Assembly: GCA_031285405.1 (NCBI GenBank)
Contig: JAITWH010000029.1
Span: 17,125-81,124, forward strand
Length of the DNA stretch: 64,000 bases
From: Alistipes sp.
GTDB lineage: Bacteria; Bacteroidota; Bacteroidia; Bacteroidales; Rikenellaceae
Direction: 5' to 3'
Shown here piece by piece: positions 8,087 to 18,533 of the stretch. Position numbers and translations under genes: made by a program. Under the pieces are notes generated by a model, which saw nothing but the letters and a program-made list of their open reading frames with translations, made no database searches and had not been told where the DNA came from. Within the stretch, counting starts at the first letter, position 1. The number at the start of each line of letters is the position of its first letter.

Positions 8087-9391
8087 ATGATACGAAATAT
8101 CATTGACTTCTTCAGTCACGGGGTGTGGCAGAGCGAGGCGACCGACCTCTCGGGCAAGCGGGGTTGGGCGGTGAGTCAGCTGCGTGTGATCATCTTCACG
8201 GCGCGCGGATTCGGCCGCCACGACACGGCCATCCGTTCGGCGGCTCTGTCGTTCTTCACGGTGATGTCGCTGGTGCCGATTCTGGCGCTGGTGTTCGTGA
8301 TTTTCAAGGGCTTCGGCATGGAGCAGTCGTTCAACGACTACCTCTACGACCTGTTTCCGCAGTACCGCGCGCTGGCCGACCAGATCGTGATCTTCATCGG
8401 CAACCTGCTCAACCGCACTCGCGGCGGGGTGATGGCGGTGGGTGCGTTCTTCGTGCTGATCTGGGCGGTGATCCAGGTCTTCGGCAGCGTCGAGGCGGCG
8501 TTCAACAAAATCTGGGAGGTGAAGCGTTCGCGCTCGTTCGCGCGCCGTTTTCCGGTCTACATGGCGCTGGTTATCATCGTTCCGATCATGTTGTTGGCGG
8601 CCAACAGCGTCTACGTCGGGATGCGTCAACGGGTGGAGTTGTTCACGGGCAGTCTTGGTGCCGAGGTGCTCTTCGGCATCGCGGGCGTCGCGCTGGTCAT
8701 CGTGATGTTCTCGCTGATCTACTTCGTGCTGCCCAACACGGCGGTCAAGTATGGCAACGCGCTCAAGGCGGGCATCGTGGCGGGCCTCGGGTTCAGCCTT
8801 TTTCAGGTGATCTACTTCTTCATTCAGGGCAACCTGAGTTCATACAACGCGATCTACGGAACGTTCGCCGCCATTCCGTTGTTTCTGCTCTGGCTGCAGA
8901 TCAGTTGGCAGATACTTCTTTTCGGGGGCGAGCTGTCGTTCGCCATGCAGAACATCCACGACTTCGTGGCCGAGCGCGAGGCGCACGACGTGAGCTACGA
9001 CAACCGCTGCAAGATCATGATCGCTGTGATGACGATCGTCATACGCAACTACTTGGACGGCGGCGGAGTCTCGTCGCCCGAGCAGATCGCGGCGGAGATC
9101 GGCGTGCCGGTGCGCACCGCCAAGGATGTGGCCAACGAGCTGGAGGAGGATGGCATGGTGCTCTTCGTGCAGGGCAACGCGACCGACAAGGCCACGCTGA
9201 TGGCTCCGGCGCGCGACCCCCGTTCGATACGCTTTTTCGACGTGATCAACTCCGTCACGGGCCACGGCGGCGAGATGCCCCACCTGCGCGAAACGCCCCT
9301 GATGAGTCGCATCGACGCCACCTACGAAAAGGTGAAGGGCGACATTGGCTCGTCGGACGACAACATATCCCTTGTGAGCCTGATATCATGA
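8087..9391 (+). CDS. YihY/BrkB-family membrane protein with winged-helix tail
   Basis: A 434-residue inner-membrane protein. Residues about 35-300 carry the YihY (BrkB) domain with about six hydrophobic segments, for example LSFFTVMSLVPILALVFVIF and GVMAVGAFFVLIWAVIQVFG. The region after about 310 is soluble and reads like a winged-helix domain (SPEQIAAEIGVPVRTAKDVANELEEDGMVLF), an arrangement usual in Bacteroidetes members. Function is not firmly known; the old label ribonuclease BN is wrong for this family. The stop overlaps the next start (ATGA at 9388-9391), so the two genes are translationally coupled. Confidence 0.9.
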   Translation: MIRNIIDFFSHGVWQSEATDLSGKRGWAVSQLRVIIFTARGFGRHDTAIRSAALSFFTVMSLVPILALVFVIFKGFGMEQSFNDYLYDLFPQYRALADQIVIFIGNLLNRTRGGVMAVGAFFVLIWAVIQVFGSVEAAFNKIWEVKRSRSFARRFPVYMALVIIVPIMLLAANSVYVGMRQRVELFTGSLGAEVLFGIAGVALVIVMFSLIYFVLPNTAVKYGNALKAGIVAGLGFSLFQVIYFFIQGNLSSYNAIYGTFAAIPLFLLWLQISWQILLFGGELSFAMQNIHDFVAEREAHDVSYDNRCKIMIAVMTIVIRNYLDGGGVSSPEQIAAEIGVPVRTAKDVANELEEDGMVLFVQGNATDKATLMAPARDPRSIRFFDVINSVTGHGGEMPHLRETPLMSRIDATYEKVKGDIGSSDDNISLVSLIS

Positions 9392-10128
9392 AGGCGATAA
9401 TCGTGGGCTCTGGAAACGTGGCGGAGGGCTTGGCGCGAGAGATCGCGGAGGGCTCTTCGGGCATCGAGCTTGTGCAGCGGTGGGCGCGCAAAAGTCACAC
9501 TCCCGCCGAGCTTGCGAAAGCAGACCTATATATAATAGCGGTGAGCGACAACGCCGTGGCTGAAGTTTCGGAGCAGCTCCCCTTCGCCGAGGGGAGCGTG
9601 GTGGCCCACACCGCCGGCAGCGTTGCCATGAGCGACCTCTCGACGAAGATCGCCCACCGCGCCGTGCTCTACCCGTTGCAGTCGTTCACCCGCGGGAGGC
9701 GCGTTGCCGATTTTCGGCGCACGCCGTTCTTCGTCGAGGGGGCGACGACGCACGCTTTAGAGACTGTTCGCACAGTGGCCGAGGCCCTCTCGGACAGCGT
9801 GACCGAGATGAGCTCCGAGCGTCGCGCCCACCTGCACCTTGCCGGCACCTTCGCCAACAACTTCACCAACGCGATGCTGTCGCTGGCCGAGACGATAGCC
9901 CGGGAGGCGGGCGAGACCTTCGACACCCTGAAGCCCCTCATAGCCGAGACCACGGCCAAAGCGCTCTCGATGCCCTCGCCCCGAGAGGCCCAGACCGGCC
10001 CCGCGAAACGAGGCGACCGAAACACGCAGGCCCGACACCTCGCGACACTCGCCGAGCACCACCCCGAACTGACCGAAATCTACGAAAAAATAAGCGAAAC
10101 GATATGGAAAATTTCAAAGAGAAACTGA
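9388..10128 (+). CDS. Rossmann-like and DUF2520 domain protein
   Basis: A 246-residue cytoplasmic protein with an N-terminal NAD(P)-type Rossmann motif (GSGNVAEGLA) and a C-terminal helical DUF2520 domain from about residue 115 (HLHLAGTFANNFTNAML). The family resembles short-chain oxidoreductases of the F420/pyrroline-carboxylate-reductase fold; no substrate is established. The start ATG overlaps the yihY stop, and the 3' end overlaps the kdsC-like gene by 25 bp. Adjacency of DUF2520 and KdsC-type genes is common in Bacteroidetes. Confidence 0.9.
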   Translation: MKAIIVGSGNVAEGLAREIAEGSSGIELVQRWARKSHTPAELAKADLYIIAVSDNAVAEVSEQLPFAEGSVVAHTAGSVAMSDLSTKIAHRAVLYPLQSFTRGRRVADFRRTPFFVEGATTHALETVRTVAEALSDSVTEMSSERRAHLHLAGTFANNFTNAMLSLAETIAREAGETFDTLKPLIAETTAKALSMPSPREAQTGPAKRGDRNTQARHLATLAEHHPELTEIYEKISETIWKISKRN

Positions 10129-10640
10129 CACGCGTTGAGGCGTTCGTCTTCGACGTCGACGGTGTGTTCACCGACGGCGACATCGTGCCGTTGGCCGACG
10201 GCGACTTTCTGCGGGCCTACTTCGCGCGCGACGGTTACGCCGTAACTTACGCCATCTCTGAGGGTTATCGCGTCTACATCATCACCGGCGGCCGCGGCAA
10301 GACGCTCGAACATCGCTTTCGGATGTTGAAGGTGACGGGCCTCTCGTCGAACGTGGGCGACAAGTGCGCCGCCATCACCGAGCTCGCCGAACGCGAGGGA
10401 CTCGACCTCTCCAACGTGGTCTACATGGGCGACGACATCCCCGACCTCGGCGCGATGAGGATGGTGGGCCTGCCGGTCTGCCCCGCCGATGCGTGCCACG
10501 AGGTGACGGACGCCGCGATCTACGTCTCGCAGTACGCCGGCGGCCGAGGATGCGTGCGCGACATCATTGAACAGGTGCTCAGGGCGCAGGGCAAGTGGAT
10601 GCTCCACACAAATGGAATGCACACTGTGCAAAGCAATTAG
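10104..10640 (+). CDS. kdsC: KdsC-type HAD phosphatase (Kdo-8-phosphate phosphatase)
   Basis: A 178-residue HAD-superfamily phosphatase without a cap domain, the size typical of KdsC tetramers. Motif I is FDVDGV (Asp17 and Asp19), motif II lies in IITGGRG, and motif IV is MGDDIPD. It would release phosphate from 3-deoxy-D-manno-octulosonate 8-phosphate in lipid A-core synthesis. Overlaps upstream DUF2520 and is followed by the DUF4435 gene, all on one strand. Some relatives act on other sugar acids (for example Kdn), so the substrate is likely, not proven. Confidence 0.87.
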   Translation: MENFKEKLTRVEAFVFDVDGVFTDGDIVPLADGDFLRAYFARDGYAVTYAISEGYRVYIITGGRGKTLEHRFRMLKVTGLSSNVGDKCAAITELAEREGLDLSNVVYMGDDIPDLGAMRMVGLPVCPADACHEVTDAAIYVSQYAGGRGCVRDIIEQVLRAQGKWMLHTNGMHTVQSN

Positions 10641-10648
10641 AACGAGAG

Positions 10649-11650
10649 GTGACAAAAAAGAATAAAAAACACGAGGCCGCCGACACACAGTGGTCGCCGT
10701 CGCGCCTGCCTGCGAAAGAGGGCCAGCGGCTGATAGAGGTGCATGTCGAGGGGTACGACGACGTGGCTTTTTGGCGCGGAATTTTCGACGACTTCGAGAG
10801 CGAGCGCGTCGCGTTCGAGATATCGGTGCCGCCGCGCCCCGACCTTGCGAAGGGCAAACGGGTGGTGATGGACATGATCCCCGAGTGTACGCGCGGCCAG
10901 CTGCTGTGCGTCGACAGCGACTTCGACTACATCTTCGCCGGCCACACGCCCCAGTCGCGCAAGGTGCTCAACACGCCCCACCTGTTTCACACCTACGCCT
11001 ACGCCACCGAGAACTATCTCTGCTGGGCGCCCGGGCTCCACTCGGTGTGTACGAGAGCGACCAAGAACGACACGCGGATCTTCGACTTCGAGAGCTTCAT
11101 GGAGGAGTACTCGCGCACGATCTACCCCATCTTCGCGTGGTACGCCTACTCGGCCCGCCTGGGCGACGAGCACATCTTCAAACTGATAGATTTCAAGAAT
11201 ACCGTGCGCCTCAACTATCTGGAGGTGAGGGACAACGGAGCGGCGACCCTCGAATGGCTCCACGGCAACGTCGAGAGGCGTCGGCACAGCCTCGAACAGC
11301 ACCACGGCGAGCACGTCGGGGGGATCGAAACGTTCAAAAAGCAGATCGGCAGTCAGGGCGTTGAGCCCTCCAACACCTACCTCTTCATGCACGGCCACAC
11401 GCTGATGGACAACGTTGTGATGCCTATGTTGAACGCCGTGTGCGAAGATCTCAAACAGATGTCGGGCGAGCGCATCACGCGATCGGCCCAGCGCGGGGTT
11501 GCCTTCTCGAACGAGGTGAGCAACTACCGCAACGCGCTGATGAACGTGCGCGAGGTGCTTGTCCACAACGAGGATTACAAAAGTTGCCCCCTCTACACCC
11601 GCCTCCACAGCGACATCGCCGCCCAACTCCGCCGCGTCGGCCTGCTCTGA
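10649..11650 (+). CDS. DUF4435 domain protein
   Basis: About 333 residues. The section LIEVHVEGYDDVAFWRGIFDDFE matches the DUF4435 N-terminus, and the phrase GQLLCVDSDFDYI has the acidic residues expected of a TOPRIM-like active site (E in VEGYDD, then DSDFD). This fits the known link of DUF4435 with TOPRIM/OLD-type nucleases. I chose the GTG at 10649, preceded by GAGAGG and placed just after the kdsC stop. An ATG at 10595 would overlap kdsC by 46 bp and add a non-conserved leader. Third gene of the yihY-DUF2520-kdsC run. DUF4435 proteins often sit near defense genes, but nothing else here suggests that role. Confidence 0.85.
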   Translation: MTKKNKKHEAADTQWSPSRLPAKEGQRLIEVHVEGYDDVAFWRGIFDDFESERVAFEISVPPRPDLAKGKRVVMDMIPECTRGQLLCVDSDFDYIFAGHTPQSRKVLNTPHLFHTYAYATENYLCWAPGLHSVCTRATKNDTRIFDFESFMEEYSRTIYPIFAWYAYSARLGDEHIFKLIDFKNTVRLNYLEVRDNGAATLEWLHGNVERRRHSLEQHHGEHVGGIETFKKQIGSQGVEPSNTYLFMHGHTLMDNVVMPMLNAVCEDLKQMSGERITRSAQRGVAFSNEVSNYRNALMNVREVLVHNEDYKSCPLYTRLHSDIAAQLRRVGLL

Positions 11651-11657
11651 AAAGAAA

Positions 11658-11685
11658 CGAGAGTCCGGCATCGCACGGACTCTCG
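11658..11685. terminator. Convergent hairpin terminator
   Basis: Perfect 10-bp arms CGAGAGTCCG and CGGACTCTCG around an 8-nt loop, located 8 nt after the DUF4435 stop and before the convergent lipoprotein gene. Confidence 0.7.
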
Positions 11686-11700
11686 CATCAACCCTACCCC

Positions 11701-12318
11701 CTATCGGCTACCGTAAACCGCATGCACGGTTATCGACTCCGTGGGATTGTCTTTGTTGTAGAGCGTACCGTCCAACTTCGCCTCGATAGCGGGAAATCCC
11801 GAGCCGGGAAACCAGTCCACGTCGAGAATCGATATCTCGAAAGGTGCCCCCTCGCTCGGCACAAACTCCACTAACGGGGTGTCGGCGGAATATCGGCGAA
11901 ACAGGCTTATCGTACTGTACCGATCGTCTCCGCCATATTCATACGACCAATATGGCTTCGTAACATATTTGGTACCCGGATGCAACCCCGACAGCGACAG
12001 GCTGAAATAGCCATGCGCGGACTCGGAGTCCCCAAGGTACACGATGCCGGTATTGATCACGAGATTGCGGCGATCGTCTCCGGGCATCACATTCTCGGAA
12101 GTGTTGCTGCCGACCCGCTCGATGTCGTCGCTGTTTTCGAACGAGGCCTCCATATCGTCCTCATCCCTGGTTCCATCGAACGTCCCCTCGAAATATCCCC
12201 ACGACGAATCCTCCTTCGGGTCGACGTAGGGCTCGCCCCCACGTTCGGAGCAGGCCGGCAAAAACGACACGCCACACAACAAAACCACCCAAGATAGCAG
12301 ACTCCTGTTTTTCATCAT
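11701..12318 (-). CDS. Small hypothetical lipoprotein, second gene of an SSR lipoprotein operon
   Basis: About 205 residues with a lipoprotein signal ending in GVSFLPAC. The mature part is acidic at first (EDSSWGYFEGTFDGTRDEDD) and then beta-rich with repeated aromatic/glycine phrases (SLSLSGLHPGTKYVTKPYWS). I do not recognise a family. The start is set at the double ATG (12318/12315), because longer starts would run into the upstream gene. It lies 19 bp after the (CT)13-controlled lipoprotein, with which it should be co-transcribed. The order large lipoprotein then small lipoprotein is repeated at 25488-27545. Confidence 0.78.
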   Translation of the reverse strand: MMKNRSLLSWVVLLCGVSFLPACSERGGEPYVDPKEDSSWGYFEGTFDGTRDEDDMEASFENSDDIERVGSNTSENVMPGDDRRNLVINTGIVYLGDSESAHGYFSLSLSGLHPGTKYVTKPYWSYEYGGDDRYSTISLFRRYSADTPLVEFVPSEGAPFEISILDVDWFPGSGFPAIEAKLDGTLYNKDNPTESITVHAVYGSR

Positions 12319-12337
12319 CCTGAATCTCGTTCGTTTG

Positions 12338-13987
<1,650 letters not shown>

Positions 13988-14097
13988 CGTAATTATAAGA
14001 TTAAGTTAGTTAAAATTGGTCGTGTTGCTTTCTCAAAAAAAACGCGCCTCATCGTCCGGACTTGAATTCAGCACGCCTTTCATTGAAAACAACAATA

Positions 14098-14129
14098 CAA
14101 ACGTACGAAATAAATACCATCTGAACAAA
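14098..14129 (-). promoter_or_regulatory. Bacteroidetes-type promoter of the (CT)13 lipoprotein operon
   Basis: TTTG (14129-14126), 20 nt, TACGTTTG (14105-14098) on the minus strand. It gives a leader of about 107 nt that ends with AACTAACTTAATC and an AT-rich stretch before the ATG. The leader end resembles that of the second SSR lipoprotein gene. Confidence 0.65.
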
Positions 14130-14188
14130 TAAAAAATCGTCTATTTTTCGCACTGCCGTTTCGAAAAACAGATTTTTTCGCCAAAAAA

Positions 14189-14220
14189 TTTGCATTTCCA
14201 AAAAATATATACTATATTTG
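14189..14220 (+). promoter_or_regulatory. Bacteroidetes-type promoter of TonB receptor operon
   Basis: TTTG (14189-14192), 20 nt, TATATTTG (14213-14220). The predicted transcript start near 14225 excludes the in-frame ATG at 14190 and supports the start at 14259. Confidence 0.75.
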
Positions 14221-14258
14221 CACCACCTGAATCAAAAAAGCACAAAAAAAGCCCAAAG

Positions 14259-16877
14259 ATGACACGATCGTGCGCGGCGATAGCGAGGTCGGTCGCAATA
14301 GCACTTCTCTTACTAACTTTCGGCGGCACGTTTGGCGGCACGTTCGGCAGCGCTTTCGGTCAGACGTTCGACACGGAGTACTACCCCGTCGGGGGATGGG
14401 GCGACAATCCGGCGGGCGACGGCACGGGCGACAATGCGGGTCAGGGCTACGATCCGCAAAATTGGCAAGAGGTGTTCGCGCCACAGAGCGACGCGATGGT
14501 CTTTTCGACCCCCACGTGGGGCGCGGCAGATCCTTTCCGCGACTTTTCCAGATACAGGTTCGGCACAGTGCGCTATCGCGAGCGGGGGCTCGACGGTCGC
14601 CACTTCAGGGCATTTTTGGGCGGGGTCGACCTCGCCGACAATCTCAATTCGTACCCCGACTGGGCGCTCATAACGTTGGCGCGCAGGAGCGGCCTCGCGA
14701 CAGCGCAGATTCCGGCGATGGTGCCCGGAGCACAATCGGCGGGCATAGCGAGGGCCGAGGGCTACTCGCTCGGGGGAGCGGGCGACGCCCTCTACGTGCA
14801 GTTGCGGACGGGCGACAGATACTCCCGCGCGGGGGGCGACATTCGACACAGCCACGAGGGCGCCAAGGGGTGGTCCTACGCCCTCGCGGCGACGGGTCAG
14901 TGGGGCGACGACGGACACTTCGCGGGGGTCTACTCCGACGAGGCGGGCGGATCGGCGTCGCTCTCCAAGGCGTGGAAGAGTGGCGCCAGAGTAACACTTT
15001 TCGCCGCGGGAGGGGTCTCGGAGCGAGGGGTGCGAACGGCTGCAACCAAAGAGGCTTTCGAGCTGACGGGCAACAACTTCTACAATCCCGTGTGGGGTCT
15101 GCAGGGCGGCAATGAGGGAGGGCTGCAAGGCGGCGGCAACACGCAGGGCGGCAACAACGCGCAGAGCAAAAAACCGCGCAACTCGCGCACAACGGGCACG
15201 GACTATTTTTTCGCGGCGGCGGAGCTCCTAACCCCCATCGGCACAGATCGAACGCTCTCCGTTACAATTGCGACACGTGACAACCGTAACGGTCGCTCGC
15301 GACTCGCCTGGTACGACGCCCACTCGCCGCTGCCCGACTACTATCGCAGCATGCCGTCGTTCTTTCCCGAGTGGGACGCGGCGGAGACGATAGCCGAGGG
15401 TTGGCGCACGCAAGACCCGACGGTGACGCAGTTGGATTGGGACGCGCTCTACTACAACAACACCCTCGCGGCGGACGGAAGGGCAACCTACATCGTCGAG
15501 GAGCAGGTGGAGCACGCGCGCGACCTCCACGCCAACATCTCCGTCGAGCGACACATCGACGGCGGGCTCATGATCTCCTACGGCGCAAAGGTGCGGCGCG
15601 ACGACTCGCGACTCTTCAAGGTGGCGGACGACATGCTGGGCGCGGAGTGGGTGCCCAACGTCGATCAGTACATCACCGACGACGACGGCGAGCCCCACAC
15701 CGCCCCGCCCGACGAGAACGATCTGAGGAACCCGGGACGGCAGGTGAGGCGCGGCGAAAGGTTCGGCTACGACTACTCGATCACCCGCCTGAGGCCCGAG
15801 GCATTCGGCACAGTGCAGTGGTACGGCCCGCGGCACGGACTCACGGCGTCGGCATCGTTCACCCACACTCGGCTGCAGCGCGAGGGGTTCTACGAGAAGG
15901 CGCTCTTCCCGGGCGCGGCGTCGTTCGGAAGGTCCGAGGCGCTCGCCTTCAACACCTACTCGCTGGCCGTGGCGGCCTACCTCGACGCCGGCACGCGTCA
16001 CCGCTTTTCGCTCTCGGCGCTCGCCTCGACGGAGGCCCCGGCGGCGCGCAACCTCTTCATCTCGCCGCAGCAGAACAACATCGTGGCGGCGGGAGCCACC
16101 CCCTCGGGACTCTACGGCGCCGAGGCTTCGTGGGTCTTCACGGGCGACGGGGTCGACCTGCGCGTGGGCGGATTCGTCAACTCGGTGACGGGCGAGACTC
16201 AGATCCGGCAGTACTACGATGACCTCGCGTCGCGATTCGCCGACATGGTTGTGCGCGGCATCGACCGATTGGGCTACGGCATCGAGGCGGGCCTCACGGC
16301 AAGGTTCACCCAGTGGCTGAGCCTCTCGGCGGGCGGCTCGGTGGGCAGCTATCGCTACAACTCGGAGCCGACGGCCACGCTGCACGAGGATGCGACGGGC
16401 GAGGTGTTCGCCAACGATATCCTCTGCTACATGAGCGGCCTGTCGACGGGTCTACCCTCGCGGGTGGCGGGGGTCGAGCTGATGTACTACGACAGGAGCT
16501 ACCTGAGGTTTTCGATCCAGGCCGAGTGGTTGGGCGGCCGCGCGGTGGAGGTCAACCCGCTGTTCCACTCCTCGCGCGTGACGGGCATCAACTCCGCGCC
16601 CGAGGTCATGGAGATGTTCACAGGGCAGGAGCAACTGCCCGACGCCTTCACTCTGGGGCTGTCGCTGTCGAAGGGTTGGGTAGTGGGGAGCGGCTACCTG
16701 CGCGTGGCGGCCGGCGTGCGCAACCTGCTCTCGGCCGACATCATCCACTCGGGCTACGAACAGATGCGCATCCGGCGATTGGGCTCGGGCTTAGACAGGG
16801 TGCTTGTGCCCTTCCCGCCGAAGTACATGTACGCCTACCCCATGACGTGGAGCGCCACGATAAGTTACCGACTATGA
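14259..16877 (+). CDS. TonB-dependent receptor
   Basis: An 872-residue outer-membrane receptor. A signal peptide (MTRSCAAIARSVAIALLLLT then a Gly/Thr/Phe-rich stretch) is followed by a plug-like region with YRERGLDGRHFRAFLGGVDL, and then a long barrel region with alternating strands ending in the aromatic terminus WSATISYRL. It lacks the carboxypeptidase-like N-terminal domain of SusC proteins. A Gly/Asn-rich loop (GLQGGNEGGLQGGGNTQGGN) near residues 285-310 looks like an exposed low-complexity insert. It is followed without a gap (ATGA overlap) by two DUF5689 lipoproteins, so the three probably work together in uptake of an unknown ligand. The promoter sets the start. Confidence 0.87.
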   Translation: MTRSCAAIARSVAIALLLLTFGGTFGGTFGSAFGQTFDTEYYPVGGWGDNPAGDGTGDNAGQGYDPQNWQEVFAPQSDAMVFSTPTWGAADPFRDFSRYRFGTVRYRERGLDGRHFRAFLGGVDLADNLNSYPDWALITLARRSGLATAQIPAMVPGAQSAGIARAEGYSLGGAGDALYVQLRTGDRYSRAGGDIRHSHEGAKGWSYALAATGQWGDDGHFAGVYSDEAGGSASLSKAWKSGARVTLFAAGGVSERGVRTAATKEAFELTGNNFYNPVWGLQGGNEGGLQGGGNTQGGNNAQSKKPRNSRTTGTDYFFAAAELLTPIGTDRTLSVTIATRDNRNGRSRLAWYDAHSPLPDYYRSMPSFFPEWDAAETIAEGWRTQDPTVTQLDWDALYYNNTLAADGRATYIVEEQVEHARDLHANISVERHIDGGLMISYGAKVRRDDSRLFKVADDMLGAEWVPNVDQYITDDDGEPHTAPPDENDLRNPGRQVRRGERFGYDYSITRLRPEAFGTVQWYGPRHGLTASASFTHTRLQREGFYEKALFPGAASFGRSEALAFNTYSLAVAAYLDAGTRHRFSLSALASTEAPAARNLFISPQQNNIVAAGATPSGLYGAEASWVFTGDGVDLRVGGFVNSVTGETQIRQYYDDLASRFADMVVRGIDRLGYGIEAGLTARFTQWLSLSAGGSVGSYRYNSEPTATLHEDATGEVFANDILCYMSGLSTGLPSRVAGVELMYYDRSYLRFSIQAEWLGGRAVEVNPLFHSSRVTGINSAPEVMEMFTGQEQLPDAFTLGLSLSKGWVVGSGYLRVAAGVRNLLSADIIHSGYEQMRIRRLGSGLDRVLVPFPPKYMYAYPMTWSATISYRL

Positions 16878-17665
16878 GGGCCGCCGTAACCATTTTGTGC
16901 CTCCTCGCGCTCGCGGCATGCAGGGAGTGGCCGGAGCCGGTGTTCACGGAGACCGAGGCGCTGCCCAACGTCACCATAGGCGACCTGCGGGCCTACTACA
17001 ACGGCGAGGCGGAGCTCACGATCGCCGACGAGATCGAGCTCTCGGGACGTGTTGTGTCGTCGGACAGGGCGGGCAACTTCTACAACACCTTCTTCATCGA
17101 CGACGGCACGGGCGCGCTCGAAGTGATGGCCGGCATGCCCGACCTCGACGCCGTGTATCATCCCGGGCAGAGGGTCTCGATTCGCGCGAGGGGACTGGCG
17201 GTCGGTTGGCGCGACGGGGTGATGCAGCTGGGCCTGCCGCCCGAGGCCGGCAATCGCTTCCCCACGGGCTACTTCTACCACGGGGCGGTGATCCGCCGAT
17301 GGGTGACGGCCGAGCGGAGCGTCGAGCCGGTCGCACCTATCGTGGTCTCGGCGGGTGGGCTCGACATCTCGATGTGCGGCAGATTGGTGCGAATCGAGGG
17401 GCTCGCGGCCGACAACGCGACCGGAACTTGGGCGACGCCAACACCCGTGCCGACAGTCGGATATGTAAAGTTCCGAGCCGCACCCACAGATGCAAGGCCC
17501 GCCGACTCGATCACCGTAGTCACCAGCGGCTACGCCTCGTTCGCCGGAGCGCCGGTGCCGCGCGGACGGGTGGCGCTGACGGGAATTCTGCTCCACGGCC
17601 GCGGCGAGGGCCCGCGCGACCACTACCTTTTGAAGCTGCGCGATGAGGAAGATATTGACTTTTAG
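16874..17665 (+). CDS. DUF5689 domain lipoprotein
   Basis: 263 residues with a short lipoprotein signal (MRAAVTILCLLALAAC). The DUF5689/OB-fold hallmark is seen in ELSGRVVSSDRAGNFYNTFF with IDDGTGALEV. These lipoproteins are often encoded beside TonB receptors in Bacteroidetes and may bind ligand or DNA-like polymers at the surface; that role is not established. The start overlaps the receptor stop, and the end overlaps the next DUF5689 gene by 23 bp. Confidence 0.88.
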   Translation: MRAAVTILCLLALAACREWPEPVFTETEALPNVTIGDLRAYYNGEAELTIADEIELSGRVVSSDRAGNFYNTFFIDDGTGALEVMAGMPDLDAVYHPGQRVSIRARGLAVGWRDGVMQLGLPPEAGNRFPTGYFYHGAVIRRWVTAERSVEPVAPIVVSAGGLDISMCGRLVRIEGLAADNATGTWATPTPVPTVGYVKFRAAPTDARPADSITVVTSGYASFAGAPVPRGRVALTGILLHGRGEGPRDHYLLKLRDEEDIDF

Positions 17666-18533
17666 CCTTTTGGCACTCGCTGTCGCACTCGCGCTCGCAG
17701 CCTGTCGGCCTGCTAGCGTCATCCCGCCGACAGACCCCGACGACCCCAACATCCCGGGCCCCGCGGGCGAGCAAACCGTCTCGGTGGCGCTCCTCAAGAC
17801 GCTCTACACCGGCGCACCGGTGCGCATCACGGGCGAGTATCGAATCTCGGGCGCGGTGGTGAGCGACGACCGGCAGGGCAATTTCCACAAGACGCTGGTG
17901 GTGGACGACGGCACGGGCGGCATCGAAATCAGGATGGACGTCGAGCAGATTTTCAAGCGGTTCCTGATCCACTCGCGCGTGACGGTGCGCTGCAACGGAC
18001 TGTGGCTCGGGTCATACGGCGGCACGCTGCAACTCGGCACCGAGCCCTTCGGCGACTACCAGACGCAGCTGCTCAGCGAGGTCGAGGTGGCCGAGCGCGT
18101 CTACGCCGACGAGGAGTTCTACGGCGAGGTGAGGGCGCGCACACTCACCTTCGGCGAGCTGACACAGAGGCACATATCGACCTTCGCGGCGTTCGAGGGG
18201 GTGCGCTTTGCCGAGCAGGAGCGGGGGTTGAGCTGGGCCGAAACTTCTGTGGAGGAGGGCATCGGATCTGGCGATGAGGAGGGCGAAGTCGAACCGCCCT
18301 CGGCCACCAACCGCCACTTAGTCGACGCGTCGGGCGACACCCTGATAGTGCGCACGAGCCGTTACGCCCGTTTCGCATCGTGGCCGCTGCCGCGCGACGT
18401 CGGCCGCATCGAGGGGGTGGTCGGCTACTTCAACGGCGACTACCAACTTGTGGTCTCGGGCAGCCAGGACTTCTCTTCAATTGAAAGTGGAAAATTGAAA
18501 ATTGAAAGCGGCAACGGCCGCAGCGATTTTTAG
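17643..18533 (+). CDS. DUF5689 domain lipoprotein with repeat-derived C-terminus
   Basis: 296 residues, paralogous to the preceding gene. The signal MRKILTFSLLALAVALALAAC is followed by RISGAVVSDDRQGNFHKTLV and VDDGTGGIEI (DUF5689). An acidic insert (SVEEGIGSGDEEGEVEPP) lies near residues 200-220. The last 17 or so residues (SIESGKLKIESGNGRSDF) are translated straight from the composite intergenic repeat, including its GC hairpin, and the stop codon is also repeat-borne. The natural C-terminus was probably near GSQDF, where the repeat begins. Confidence 0.85.
   Translation: MRKILTFSLLALAVALALAACRPASVIPPTDPDDPNIPGPAGEQTVSVALLKTLYTGAPVRITGEYRISGAVVSDDRQGNFHKTLVVDDGTGGIEIRMDVEQIFKRFLIHSRVTVRCNGLWLGSYGGTLQLGTEPFGDYQTQLLSEVEVAERVYADEEFYGEVRARTLTFGELTQRHISTFAAFEGVRFAEQERGLSWAETSVEEGIGSGDEEGEVEPPSATNRHLVDASGDTLIVRTSRYARFASWPLPRDVGRIEGVVGYFNGDYQLVVSGSQDFSSIESGKLKIESGNGRSDF

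Noticed and set aside
8125..10128. Very long open frame (over 660 codons) running through the yihY gene into DUF2520
   Set aside because: Its first two thirds are Arg/Gly-rich shadow of yihY in another frame. Only the part from 9388 is a real gene with family motifs.
15228..16385. Long antisense frame in the TonB receptor gene
   Set aside because: Arg/Val-rich shadow without signal peptide, motif or promoter; the sense strand codes a full receptor.
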